Shown in pieces: positions 17,317 through 26,081 of a DNA stretch of 64,000 bases (the stretch's first letter is position 1; each line of letters opens with the position of its first letter). Location of the stretch: the NCBI GenBank assembly GCA_022823185.1, contig JAJDXQ010000005.1:1-64000 (forward strand), written 5' to 3'. Source of the stretch: Caldilineaceae bacterium. GTDB lineage: Bacteria; Chloroflexota; Anaerolineae; Caldilineales; Caldilineaceae. The notes under the pieces were generated by a model. It worked only from the letters and a program-made list of their open reading frames with translations, had not been told where the DNA came from and did no database searches. The position numbers and the translations under genes were made by a program.

Positions 17317-18453
17317 TTAACCTTCCTGAACTGTCTGGTAGAGCGCCAGGACTTCGCGAGCGTTATGGTGCGCCGAGAAACGCTGGCTGTAGCGCCGCGC
17401 CGCGCATCCCATCTTCCCTCTCAACGCCGCGTCCTGCGCAATGCGCATTATGCGAAGTCCAAAGCTGAGGTCGTTGTCCGCCGTGAGATAGCCGGTCTCC
17501 TCGTCAACGATCATGTCCGCGACACCCGGCGAATCGATGCCAACCGCTGGCAGGCCCGCAGCCGCCGCCTCAATGAATGTCAACGGGTGTACCTCGCTCA
17601 CACTCGCCGATACAAAGAAATCCGCCAGGCCCAGCACGCCCCCGATCCGCTCGTATGAAATCGGCCCCGTAAACGTCACCCGCGTTGCCAGCCCCAATTC
17701 CCGCGCCAGCTGACGGCACTCGTGCAGGCTCGGGCCCCCGCCAACCAGCAGCAGATGGAGGTCAGGTGTCTCATCCCGCAGCGCGGCAAATACCCTCAGC
17801 AGCCGGTCGACCGCCTTTTCCTGGCTGAACCGGCCCACAAAGACGCCGACAACCGCCTGTTCCGGGATCCTGAGTTCGGAACGTTTCGCCTCCTGCGCCG
17901 GGCTCTGAAACTGACCCAATTCGATCCCGTTCGGTATGACCGCGATGCGCCCTTTTATCCCCCATGACTGCATCACCGCCGCGGCGCTCTGGCTCGGCGC
18001 GATGACCGCGCTGCAGCGTTGGCTGAACAGCTGGAAAAAGGCGTGCAGAGCCGTATCCGACAACGTCTCCGGCAGGAGGGGCAGATGCTGTTGCACATAC
18101 AGGTCGTAACGCGTATGGCTGGTGAAAACCAGGGGTATGTCATACCGTCGCGAGAATGTCAGACCGAAACTCCCGCTGATGAACGGATGGTGAACGTGGA
18201 TGACATCCATTCGCTTCAATATGTCCCGGCAGCGCGAATCAACCCGCACAGTCAGATGATAGCCTGTGTCGGCAATCGGGATGCTCGGCAGCCGGATCAC
18301 GTTACTCTCGTCCACCGTCTCCTTGTCCTGTTCCGGAACAAAGAGATAGACCTGCTCTCCCCAGCGGTCGAAATGCTCCTTCAGCAGCCCAACGTGGTTA
18401 ACCACGCCGTTAATGTGTGGCTTGTAAACGTCGCTAAACAGGGCTATTCTCAT
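17317..18453 (-). CDS. GT4-family glycosyltransferase
   Basis: Retaining glycosyltransferase of 378 residues with two Rossmann-like domains. The N-terminal part starts MRIALFSDVYKPHINGVVNH, as in the diacylglycerol glucosyltransferase and mannosyltransferase (PimB/MgtA-like) subfamily. The C-terminal nucleotide-sugar site shows VGRFSQEKAVDRLL and FVSASVSEVHPLTFIEAAAAG (EX7E-type motif). It probably adds a sugar to a membrane lipid or envelope glycan at the cytoplasmic face. The ATG at 18453 is chosen over 18546 because the fold starts there and GGAAGGAG lies upstream. It is a single gene; acceptor and donor are unknown. Confidence 0.85.
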   Translation of the reverse strand: MRIALFSDVYKPHINGVVNHVGLLKEHFDRWGEQVYLFVPEQDKETVDESNVIRLPSIPIADTGYHLTVRVDSRCRDILKRMDVIHVHHPFISGSFGLTFSRRYDIPLVFTSHTRYDLYVQQHLPLLPETLSDTALHAFFQLFSQRCSAVIAPSQSAAAVMQSWGIKGRIAVIPNGIELGQFQSPAQEAKRSELRIPEQAVVGVFVGRFSQEKAVDRLLRVFAALRDETPDLHLLLVGGGPSLHECRQLARELGLATRVTFTGPISYERIGGVLGLADFFVSASVSEVHPLTFIEAAAAGLPAVGIDSPGVADMIVDEETGYLTADNDLSFGLRIMRIAQDAALRGKMGCAARRYSQRFSAHHNAREVLALYQTVQEG

Positions 18454-19078
18454 AAATCTCTTACCGTTCTCCTTCCCAGTATCCCGGCCCCATTTGCGTG
18501 CGGCGGCAAGGGCTGCGCGCCCTTGCACCTGTTCCGCCCTCCTCAAATTCGGCCGCTACCGCTCAGATATTCCTTGCCTCCACCTTCATTCCTGATTACG
18601 TTGAGGGAAGAGAAATGTTGCCGTAGCCACTCCAAACATCGTCCCGCTTGCCCCCGCCTGCCAGCGAGCCAGTCGCTGCAATCTTGTTGGCGCAGGCGTC
18701 TTACAGGCCAACCAGTCTCGAGAGCCTCGAATGTCGGGCGGGCTGGCCCAATGACAAAGCCTCCGGCTCCAGGAGGCCAAAGCGAAACATCCTCTGGGGC
18801 CTCCCCCAACCCCCACCCTATGGAACGTTCGCCGTGGCGACGGACTCACGGCCCCTCCGCTCCGCGCACCGCCTTTCTCGCGGGCTGCCTGGTTTTCCAC
18901 GCCGTCTCACCACCCCAGCCGCCTTGGCTTTATCGCAACCGGGCGGGGCATGCATGGAGTGGGTAGCCCAGCGACAAACACCAACACCCTCCCCCGCGAT
19001 GCGCTTCGCTCCCAATCACTGACTCTTGCGCCGAGCCAGGCAATGCCTGCTGGAAGGCCTGACCGCCCCTGCCGGCCT
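18454..19078. other. Intergenic stretch of ~600 bases with no supported gene
   Basis: Every ORF here (for example 18543-18809, 18586-18900, 18648-19022, 18907-19353) overlaps others in different frames, has skewed composition and resembles no family. Composition resembles the other C-rich spacers of the window (22693-22995, 55784-56100). I see no RNA gene, repeat array or clear promoter in it. Confidence 0.45.
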
Positions 19079-19528
19079 CTACGCCCTTGCCGCAAGGCCA
19101 CGCCTGCCCGCGCTGGCTGTCGCGCGCCAGAAATAGAACAATCGCGGGCCAACCACAACCAGAGCGGTAAAGGCCACCGCAGTTGCGACGAACGGCAGGC
19201 TGACACCTTCTCCAAATACATAGGCCCGCACGGCAAACCCGATCGCGTCCCCCACAAGAAGCGCCACCAATGAACGCACTCCAAACCGAAGCAACCTGAC
19301 TTCTCTCGCTCTCGGGTACGCCCCGAAAACGAACGCCGCCGCAAACCATCCAATCAGGAAAGGCGCCGCGACGCGGGGGGCATGGCTCAACCAGTCTGCT
19401 GCCCCTCCGCCGCTGTGCATCATCCGCCCGCCAACGGCAAACACCAGGAAGGCAGCTACGTCCGTCGCCGCCAAAAGGGGCGTTGACAGTCTCACTCCGG
19501 ACGGGCCGCCCTCGGTTTCAACTCGCAT
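19079..19528 (-). CDS. DUF3054-family integral membrane protein
   Basis: The product has about 149 residues and four hydrophobic segments. Its sequence pattern fits DUF3054: an N-terminal membrane helix with VFAVGGRMMHSGG, then APFLIGWFAAAFVFGAYPRA, then a Leu/Val-rich helix. DUF3054 proteins occur in actinobacteria, haloarchaea and Chloroflexota; no function is known. The start is uncertain: the ATG at 19528 leads most directly into the first helix, while 19570 would add 14 residues. The gene stands alone between a non-coding stretch and the divergent thrC. Confidence 0.7.
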   Translation of the reverse strand: MRVETEGGPSGVRLSTPLLAATDVAAFLVFAVGGRMMHSGGGAADWLSHAPRVAAPFLIGWFAAAFVFGAYPRAREVRLLRFGVRSLVALLVGDAIGFAVRAYVFGEGVSLPFVATAVAFTALVVVGPRLFYFWRATASAGRRGLAARA

Positions 19529-19647
19529 TCTTCGAATCTCTCCGTACTGCCAACCAGCCGCTGGCGTCACCCACGATTCAAGCCATGCCCCGCGACGATC
19601 CTGCCGGCTTCACTCGTCATCATCACACTGCTATCGCGAAGTTGCGC

Positions 19648-19676
19648 TTGCCAAACATCGCTATCACTCCTACTAT
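19648..19676 (+). promoter_or_regulatory. Promoter upstream of thrC
   Basis: TTGCCA at 19648-19653 and TACTAT at 19671-19676 are spaced by 17 bases, 45 bases before the thrC start. Confidence 0.5.
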
Positions 19677-19721
19677 ACCATACTGAGCAACGGAAAATGC
19701 CAATGGATAGGAGAATGGGTC

Positions 19722-21095
19722 ATGGCCCTCCTGGGCTCGCAGTCGCTTCTCACCGGTTTGCGCTGCCTTCGCTGTCAGCGGTTCTACCCGCCAGAAGCAG
19801 TCGACTATGTTTGCGCCTGCCGCCCCAACCGAGGCAGCGATTTGGGCCACCTGGATGCCGTCTACGATTACGGGACGATTTCGACTATACGAACATTGGC
19901 TGAAAACACCGCCGATCGCGACGAGCCGGCCCAGGACGCCTTCTCTGCTGCAGGTATGGCCGCCGCTCAGCGCAAGGGTAACGGCTCTATCGAAAGGTGG
20001 TGGCCCCTGCTCCCCGTTCGGCCACAATCGCTGCCCCCCTTGCCCGTGGGAAACACGCCACTGCTACGCGCCGACCGACTCGCCGACTCAATGGGCCTCC
20101 AAAACCTGTACCTCAAGGACGACGGCCGCAACCCCTCCGGCTCCTTCAAGGATCGGGCCTCCGCCGTTGCAATTGCCCGCGCCCGGGAGACCCATCGCAA
20201 AACCGTCGCAACCGCCAGCACCGGCAACGCCGCCGCCGCTCTCGCCGCCCTGGGCGCCGCCGCCAGCCTCGCCACCGTCATCTTCGTGCCCCGTTCCGCG
20301 CCGCAGGCCAAAATCGCTCAACTCCTGGTCTACGGCAGCCGAGTCCTCGCCGTGGACGGCAGCTATGACGATGCCTTTGACCTATGCGTAAGCGCCTGCA
20401 AGGAATTCGGCTGGTACAACCGCAATACCGGCTACAATCCCTATATGACTGAGGGCAAGAAGACCGTAAGTTTCGAGATCGCAGCCCAGCTCGCCGAGTC
20501 ATCGGACTCCTCCACCCGTAGCGAATTCAACCTGTTCCCCCCTCCATTCGCCGCCCCCGACTCCGTCTTCGTCTCTGTCGGCGACGGCTCAATCATCGGC
20601 GGCGTATACAAGGGCTTCTGGGAACTGCGCACGCTCGGCTGGATCGAACGCGTGCCGCGGATCTTCGGCGTCCAGTCCTCGGCCAGCGCCGCCATTCACA
20701 ACGCCTGGCGCGACGGCCTTGAGATTCCGGAACCGGTCACCGCCTCGACCGCCGCCGACTCGATCAGCGTCAACGAACCCCGCGACGCCTCCAAAGCGCT
20801 CCGGGCCGTCCGCCAGAGCCGCGGCGCCTTCCTCCTCGTTGACGACGACGCCATCCTCCGGGCCATCCTGCCCCTGGCCCGCCTCGGCGCGGTCTTCGCC
20901 GAACCCGCCGGCGCAGCGGCCCTTGCCGGCCTCCAGACCGCCGTCAAACAGAACCTGTTGGAACCGAGTGAAACAGTCGTCGTCATCAGCACAGGCAGCG
21001 GCCTCAAGGACGTTCCCGCCGCCATGCGCATCGCCGGTGAACCAACCGTCATCCCCCCAACGCTGGATGCGGTCGCCAAGGGTCTTGGAATGTAA
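19722..21095 (+). CDS. thrC: Threonine synthase
   Basis: PLP enzyme that turns O-phosphohomoserine into threonine. The 457-residue protein opens with a small cysteine-rich element (LRCLRCQ...YVCAC), common in the long threonine synthases. The fold-type II core has the PLP lysine in NPSGSFKDRA, the phosphate loop ASTGNAAAALAALG and the C-terminal ISTGSGLKD. The start at 19722 follows AGGAG at good spacing. A Ser-rich insertion near residue 265 is visible. A second fold-II PLP enzyme follows 214 bases later. A diaminopropionate or serine/threonine ammonia-lyase-like role is less likely given the N-terminal element. Confidence 0.85.
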   Translation: MALLGSQSLLTGLRCLRCQRFYPPEAVDYVCACRPNRGSDLGHLDAVYDYGTISTIRTLAENTADRDEPAQDAFSAAGMAAAQRKGNGSIERWWPLLPVRPQSLPPLPVGNTPLLRADRLADSMGLQNLYLKDDGRNPSGSFKDRASAVAIARARETHRKTVATASTGNAAAALAALGAAASLATVIFVPRSAPQAKIAQLLVYGSRVLAVDGSYDDAFDLCVSACKEFGWYNRNTGYNPYMTEGKKTVSFEIAAQLAESSDSSTRSEFNLFPPPFAAPDSVFVSVGDGSIIGGVYKGFWELRTLGWIERVPRIFGVQSSASAAIHNAWRDGLEIPEPVTASTAADSISVNEPRDASKALRAVRQSRGAFLLVDDDAILRAILPLARLGAVFAEPAGAAALAGLQTAVKQNLLEPSETVVVISTGSGLKDVPAAMRIAGEPTVIPPTLDAVAKGLGM

Positions 21096-21309
21096 TCCCA
21101 TTGCGCAGTAAAGTGCCCTGCAATCCTCGCTGCCCACTGACCACCGGCTACTAACCACTGCATTTCCGCCCCGCCCCCAATCCGGACCCCGCGCCTCTGG
21201 CCCTCTCTCGTTTCGTCCCAAAACTGTCCTTCTGTTACTATGGCAAGAGCGCCCCAACATGGGAAAAGCGACCTGATGCAAACCGAACAGCCGCACGGGA
21301 GAATCCGCA

Positions 21310-22692
21310 GTGACCAGTCCAACCGTACAGGGCCCAACCTATGCCGAAATGCGCGATCCAACTCTGATCCCGACCAGCGTCCGCAACAGAGCCTCCGCAG
21401 CCCTGGCCGAGAATGAACTCGCCCCTGTCAACCTCTTCAACATAAACTGGAAAAACACCGGCGCCGAAGTCGAACGCATCATCCTGCCCAAAGAGCTGAC
21501 CGGCGTCCAGGCAAACATAATCGTTCTCAGCGGCCGCAACTTTCCCAGCGGCTCAATGAAGGTCGGTCCCGCCTACACCACCTTGGCCGAAGCCGAAGCC
21601 CTCGACGGCCTGCGTCCAGGCGACCGCAGCGTCATCGGGCCCAGCACAGGAAACTTCGGCATCGGTACCGCCTATGTCAGCGCCCTGAAAGGCTACCCGG
21701 CCATCGTCGTCATGCCCGACACCATGAGCCAGGAACGCTACGAACGCATTCGCAAATACGGCGGCGACCTCGACCTCACGCCCGGCACTGAATCCGACGT
21801 CATCCTCACCCTGGAGCGTACGCACAACGAATATGTCAGCAAGCCGGGGAAGTACGTCGTCCTCGCCCAGTTCGAACTGATGCCCAACTACCGCTTCCAC
21901 CGCTTCGTCACCGGCGACGCCGTCGAACAGGCCGCGGCAGACGCGGGCAACGGCCAGGTTGCCGCCTTCGTCAGCGCCCCCGGCAGCGCCGGCACGCTCG
22001 CAGCCGGCGACCACATCAAGTCGCGCTTCAAAGACGCACGCATCGTCGCCCTCGAACCCCGCCAGTGCTCGACGCTTTTCGACGGAGGGCAGGGCCAGCA
22101 CCGCATCGAAGGCATCGGCGACAAGATGGTTACCCTGATCCACAACGTCTACAACACAGACCTTTTGATGCTGATCAACGACGAGGAAACCGTCCAGGGC
22201 ATGGAAGTGGCCCAGTCCGGGAGCCGCGTCCTGGTTGATCGCCTCGGGTTGGATGGCCGGATGGCCGAATCGCTGCAGGGCAAATTCGGCCCCAGCTGCA
22301 TCTGCAACATTGTCGGAGCCATCAAGACCGCGAAATACCTGCAGCTGGGCCCCAACGACAATGTCGTGACCATCGCCACCGACAGCTATGATCGCTATCC
22401 CTCAGTCAGCGCCGAACTTTTCCAGCGCCATGGCGGCCGCCCGGATGATGTTACACTTGAAAACTGGGCCAAGTCCGTCTTCCTTGGCGCCTCGCTCGGC
22501 GAGATTATCGACCTCAACCATCCCGGCCAGCATGACCGCCTCCAGGAGATGAAACGCAGCCTCTGGACCCGATTCGGCTACACGGAAGAGATGATCGACA
22601 GCATGGCCAGCCAGCGCTACTGGGACGAGGAATACGCCAGGATCGAGGAAATCGACCCGGCCATCGCTGAGCTCCGCGGGCCCCTCATTTAG
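21310..22692 (+). CDS. Fold-type II PLP-dependent enzyme (cysteine synthase-like family)
   Basis: The 460-residue protein starts with GTG at 21310 behind GGGAG. The lysine that should bind PLP is in FPSGSMKVGPAY, and the cofactor-phosphate and substrate loop in GPSTGNFGIGTAY. Further family blocks include VVMPDTMSQERYERIRKYGG and SAPGSAGTLAAGDHIKSRF. It belongs to the cysteine synthase/cystathionine beta-synthase superfamily but is longer and has an unusual SGSMK in place of S-x-K-DR. The reaction (sulphur amino acid synthesis, lyase or deaminase) cannot be assigned. It may be expressed with thrC or from its own promoter. Confidence 0.75.
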   Translation: MTSPTVQGPTYAEMRDPTLIPTSVRNRASAALAENELAPVNLFNINWKNTGAEVERIILPKELTGVQANIIVLSGRNFPSGSMKVGPAYTTLAEAEALDGLRPGDRSVIGPSTGNFGIGTAYVSALKGYPAIVVMPDTMSQERYERIRKYGGDLDLTPGTESDVILTLERTHNEYVSKPGKYVVLAQFELMPNYRFHRFVTGDAVEQAAADAGNGQVAAFVSAPGSAGTLAAGDHIKSRFKDARIVALEPRQCSTLFDGGQGQHRIEGIGDKMVTLIHNVYNTDLLMLINDEETVQGMEVAQSGSRVLVDRLGLDGRMAESLQGKFGPSCICNIVGAIKTAKYLQLGPNDNVVTIATDSYDRYPSVSAELFQRHGGRPDDVTLENWAKSVFLGASLGEIIDLNHPGQHDRLQEMKRSLWTRFGYTEEMIDSMASQRYWDEEYARIEEIDPAIAELRGPLI

Positions 22693-22995
22693 CCTGCATT
22701 CCACGCCATCCGGTCTGGTGCCCTGTTGTGAGAGTCACTGCTCCTGCGCACGGCCTCCTTCGCTGTGGCAACGCCCCCGCGACCTTGCTCCAACCCCCGT
22801 CACCCCATTTGGGGGGCCTCTCGTGCGCGCTCCCGCCTATGGTCTTCATTCAGCTCAATCGCCAGGGCCGGCCATTCTGTTGACTCGTGTGCCCAGTACC
22901 CCTCCGCCAATCCAAAAAGGTGCGCCCCAAAAGGCACACCCGACTCCAAGTGAATTGCCGCTAAGCCCAAAACAGACCTCAATACGGGCCTTCGA
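22693..22995. other. Intergenic stretch between convergent genes, no feature seen
   Basis: About 300 C-rich bases lie between the PLP enzyme gene and xseA, which converge. Short ORFs here have no family resemblance. In particular, there is no xseB-like frame, although xseB often follows xseA. Confidence 0.4.
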
Positions 22996-24309
22996 TCAGC
23001 CCCTGTCTCTTACCACCGGATAGGCGCCCCCAGCCGATCTCACCGTCAGCCGCTCTCCCTCTTGCGCCTGCTCAGGCGCGCTCACGACCGCCCCATCACT
23101 CCGCTGCACAATGCTGTAGCCCCGCGCCAACACGCCCGCCGGATTGAGTCCTTCCTGCCGAGCATGGCAGGAAGTCAACTGCTCTGTCCTGCGGCGCAAC
23201 CCGTTCGCCATGACCCGCCGCAGCCGCTCATCCGTCTCATCCAACCGTTGCCGCGCCAGGTCAATCTGCCGCAACGGAGCGCTCCTCACCAGCCGCCGCT
23301 GAATCTCCAGCCACTGCCGCCGCCGGTCCGCCACGGCCTCCTCTCCGCCGCGCAGCAACCATGCCTGCATCTGTTTGAAGTTCTCCACGAGTTCCCGCCG
23401 GTCCGGTGTCGCCGCCACGGCCGCGGCTGTCGGCGTCGGAGCGCGCAGGTCTGCAACGAAATCAGCGATTGTAAAATCAGTCTCATGACCGATCCCGGTC
23501 ACGACTGGGCTCTTGCTGGCAGCGATCGCATAGGCAACCTGCTCGTCGTTAAAGGCCCACAGGTCCTCGATAGAGCCGCCTCCCCGCACCAGCAGGATCG
23601 TGTCTAGCTCGTTCCGTCCAGGGACGACGCCTGCCGGGATCGAATCGGGGAACCCACTCCCGTTCCCGCCCGCCAGAAGCGGCAAGTCCGACAGCTCTGC
23701 TTCGGTCGGTACACTGGTTCCTTCGCCTTTTCCTGCAAACCGATTGGCGGCCGCGAGCGCCGCAACAATCTGGCCCGGCGCCTCCGCGCCCTGGACTTGC
23801 GTCGGGAACACAATCGCCTCCGCGAGCGGCCAGCGCTGGGCCAGCACACGCAGCACATCCTGCAATGCCGCCGCGCCCAGGCTCGTAACAATGCCCAGCC
23901 GTCGCGGAGCAACCGGTATCGCCCGCTTGCGCTCCGCCTCGAACAGTCCCTCCCCCGCCAGTTTCTCCTTCAGCGCCTCAAACTGCGCATACAACTGCCC
24001 CCGCCCCGCCGGCCGGATCTCGTCTGCATAGAACTGATATACACCGCGCTGTGGATAGACACCCACATAGCCGTGCGCCAGTATCTGGTCGCCTACACCC
24101 GGCAGCCAGGCATGCCGGAAGGTATTCCCCCGCCACATCACGCCGGAAATCACCGCCCCGGTGTCCTTCATGCTGAAATAGACATGCCCGCTGGCTGCCT
24201 TATTCCAGCTGCTCACCTCAGCCAGCACCCAGACATCGCGCAGCAGGTCGTCCCGGTCCAGGAGCGCCGAAACATGGGACGTAAGTTGAGAAACTGAAAC
24301 AGGATTCAT
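22996..24309 (-). CDS. xseA: Exodeoxyribonuclease VII large subunit
   Basis: Catalytic subunit of the single-strand exonuclease that works in recombination and mismatch repair. The 437-residue sequence has the N-terminal OB-fold (VSQLTSHVSALLDRD, WVLAEVSSWNKAASGHVYFS). The catalytic domain contains IVTSLGAAALQDVLRVL, LLVRGGGSIEDLWAFNDE and GIGHETDFTIADFVADLRAP, and a coiled-coil region with many Arg and Gln closes it. All core blocks are intact. The small subunit gene is not adjacent. Confidence 0.95.
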   Translation of the reverse strand: MNPVSVSQLTSHVSALLDRDDLLRDVWVLAEVSSWNKAASGHVYFSMKDTGAVISGVMWRGNTFRHAWLPGVGDQILAHGYVGVYPQRGVYQFYADEIRPAGRGQLYAQFEALKEKLAGEGLFEAERKRAIPVAPRRLGIVTSLGAAALQDVLRVLAQRWPLAEAIVFPTQVQGAEAPGQIVAALAAANRFAGKGEGTSVPTEAELSDLPLLAGGNGSGFPDSIPAGVVPGRNELDTILLVRGGGSIEDLWAFNDEQVAYAIAASKSPVVTGIGHETDFTIADFVADLRAPTPTAAAVAATPDRRELVENFKQMQAWLLRGGEEAVADRRRQWLEIQRRLVRSAPLRQIDLARQRLDETDERLRRVMANGLRRRTEQLTSCHARQEGLNPAGVLARGYSIVQRSDGAVVSAPEQAQEGERLTVRSAGGAYPVVRDRG

Positions 24310-24393
24310 AGCTTAAATCTTATCACACCCATCAGCCAATGCCATCGCAGCCGCCGGCGCAAAAAATCTCCCAAGCCGCAAACCCCCGCACCA

Positions 24394-24484
24394 GCGCCCC
24401 TTGTAGGCGCCCTCCCAGCCAGCCGCGCCCTAGGTCGATTCCCACGCTCCAGCCCCTTCCCTCGCATACCCCTGTAGGGGCGCC
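24394..24484. repeat. GC-rich palindromic repeat, partial copies
   Basis: gcgccccttgtaggcgccct at 24394-24413 and cccctgtaggggcgcc at 24469-24484 match the two halves of the fuller copy at 55967-56000. The halves contain CCCCTGTAGGGG and GGCGCC palindromes. This looks like a dispersed REP-like intergenic element. Confidence 0.5.
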
Positions 24485-24501
24485 TCAATTCGCTATCACC
24501 C

Positions 24502-24534
24502 TATATTGACAGATTTCAATATAAGAACGACAAT
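24502..24534 (+). promoter_or_regulatory. arsR promoter with overlapping ArsR operator
   Basis: TATATTGA (24502-24509) and TCAATATA (24516-24523) form a perfect 8-bp inverted repeat with a 6-base spacer. The TTGACA at 24506-24511 lies inside it and is the -35 box of a promoter whose -10 would be GACAAT at 24529-24534 (17-base spacing). An ArsR/SmtB dimer bound here would block RNA polymerase. The AT-rich palindrome stands out in this GC-rich spacer. Confidence 0.7.
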
Positions 24535-24625
24535 ACCATCAGACGACAGATCACCAATCGGCAACCCAACTTTTTGACCAGGCCAAGAACCCAGTCCTCA
24601 TTCAGCCCGGAAACACCAAAACCAG

Positions 24626-25018
24626 ATGACAAAGTCTCCAGAAACAACCAGTGAAGCCATCACAGAAATAACCAGAGATCCCTATGCAAGCGAAGATTCA
24701 CTCCTTGCATTCACCGACCACCGCGGTGAAGACACAACTGCCGCAGCGTTCAAGGCCATCGGCCATCCCGTCCGCCTGCGCATCCTCAGTCTACTGGCCC
24801 GGCGCAGTGAACCGCTCTGCGTCTGTCACATCGAAGAACGTTTTTCCCTTGCCCAACCCACGATTTCGCACCACCTCCGTGTGCTTCGCAAAGCCGGTCT
24901 CGTCAGCGCCAAACGCAAAGGCACCTGGGTATACTACGCCGCCAGAGAATCGGGGCTCGCGCCGCTTCGCGCATTTCTGGAGCAGCTGGAAGCCGGCCCG
25001 TCCCGTGCATTGCACTGA
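24626..25018 (+). CDS. arsR: ArsR-family arsenic-responsive repressor
   Basis: Winged-helix repressor of 130 residues. The helix-turn-helix region reads AQPTISHHLRVLRKAGLV, followed by the wing (SAKRKGTWVYYAA). The metalloid site is the CVC of EPLCVCHIEERF in helix 3, as in the classical ArsR that senses As(III)/Sb(III). An N-terminal extension of about 40 residues precedes the fold. It heads an operon with arsM and an MFS exporter-like gene and very probably binds the palindrome at 24502-24523, with arsenite releasing it. Confidence 0.9.
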   Translation: MTKSPETTSEAITEITRDPYASEDSLLAFTDHRGEDTTAAAFKAIGHPVRLRILSLLARRSEPLCVCHIEERFSLAQPTISHHLRVLRKAGLVSAKRKGTWVYYAARESGLAPLRAFLEQLEAGPSRALH

Positions 25019-25181
25019 GTCCGGACAGACAACGAATCAGACCATGTGCCCCCCTGACCGCCCTTGCTTCCAATTCCCTGGCACCGAATGGAGGCCCCGG
25101 CCCTGACTGTTCAAGTCCACCAGAGTTGCCGTTCCACCAGGAACTTCCATCCATTTACATAATATGAAAGAGAATTCAATC

Positions 25182-26081
25182 ATGTCCGACCAGCAAATCA
25201 CCTTGAAACCGAATGACAAGACCCAGACCGAAAGCTGCTGCGCCGGCAGCGAAAGCGCACAAACTGCTTCCCGAGACAATCCCGCCGACATACGCGCCGA
25301 AGTCCAGAATCACTATGGCGAAGTGGCCGCATTGCAGTTGACAGGGAATGCGTCGTCAGACTGCTGCGGCAGCGACCTCTATGCAGGCGAAGACCTGAGC
25401 CAGCTGCCCGACGCAGCCGTAAACAGCAGCAGGGGCTGCGGCAACCCCCATGCGATCGCCTCGCTGCAACCCGGCGAAACCGTCCTCGATCTCGGCTCCG
25501 GCGGCGGATTGGACGTTCTTCTCGCGGCCCGTCAGGTCGGCCCCTCCGGCTACGTCTACGGCGTCGACATGAACGACAGAATGCTGGAGCTGGCCCGCCG
25601 CAATGCCGCAAAGGCCGGCGCGGCCAACGTCGAATTCCGCAAGGGCGACCTCGAAGACCTGCCCCTGCCCGACGGAACCGTCGACATGATCATCTCAAAC
25701 TGCGTCGTAAACCTGACGCCGGACAAGAGCAAAGCCCTGGCCGAGGCATATCGCGTGCTGTCTCCCGGCGGCCGGCTGGCTATTTCAGACATCGTCGTCG
25801 ACGGCGACCTCAGCGGCCTGCCAGTGAGCGAGGAACAGATTCGAGCAGGCCTGAGCTGGGCCGGCTGCATCGCCGGCGCATTGACCATATCCGAACTCAA
25901 CCGTCTGCTGCAGGAGGCCGGCTTCGAAGAGATCGAAGTCACCATCGAGCAAAGGTATACACCTGACGACTTCAACGGCGAGATTCCTACGACACTGGCG
26001 GGTCTTCGGCCCGAGGTGGTCCAGGATCTGCTTCAGCGCTTTACCAGCAGCGGCATTCAGGCGCGAAAGCCGCGCGGGTGA
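25182..26081 (+). CDS. arsM: Arsenite S-adenosylmethionine methyltransferase
   Basis: Methylates As(III) to mono-, di- and trimethyl arsenicals using SAM. The 299-residue product has SAM motif I VLDLGSGGGLDVLLAA and cysteines placed as in ArsM: an N-terminal pair (SSDCCGSDLY), the CGNP block, ISNCVVNL and WAGCIAGAL. A further CC near the N-terminus (ESCCAGSE) may help bind the metalloid. I start it at the ATG at 25182; 25164 is an in-frame alternative. It lies 163 bases after arsR, and its stop overlaps the next gene. Confidence 0.92.
   Translation: MSDQQITLKPNDKTQTESCCAGSESAQTASRDNPADIRAEVQNHYGEVAALQLTGNASSDCCGSDLYAGEDLSQLPDAAVNSSRGCGNPHAIASLQPGETVLDLGSGGGLDVLLAARQVGPSGYVYGVDMNDRMLELARRNAAKAGAANVEFRKGDLEDLPLPDGTVDMIISNCVVNLTPDKSKALAEAYRVLSPGGRLAISDIVVDGDLSGLPVSEEQIRAGLSWAGCIAGALTISELNRLLQEAGFEEIEVTIEQRYTPDDFNGEIPTTLAGLRPEVVQDLLQRFTSSGIQARKPRG

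Larger units (their letters stand above)
24310..24625. other. Regulatory spacer between xseA and arsR
   Basis: This divergent spacer of about 315 bases holds two partial copies of a GC-rich palindromic repeat (24394-24416 and 24469-24484), the arsR promoter and the operator palindrome. The rest shows no gene. Confidence 0.5.

Noticed and set aside
18019-18966. 315-residue plus-strand ORF
   Set aside because: The first half is antisense to the glycosyltransferase and the rest is low-complexity sequence in a non-coding spacer.
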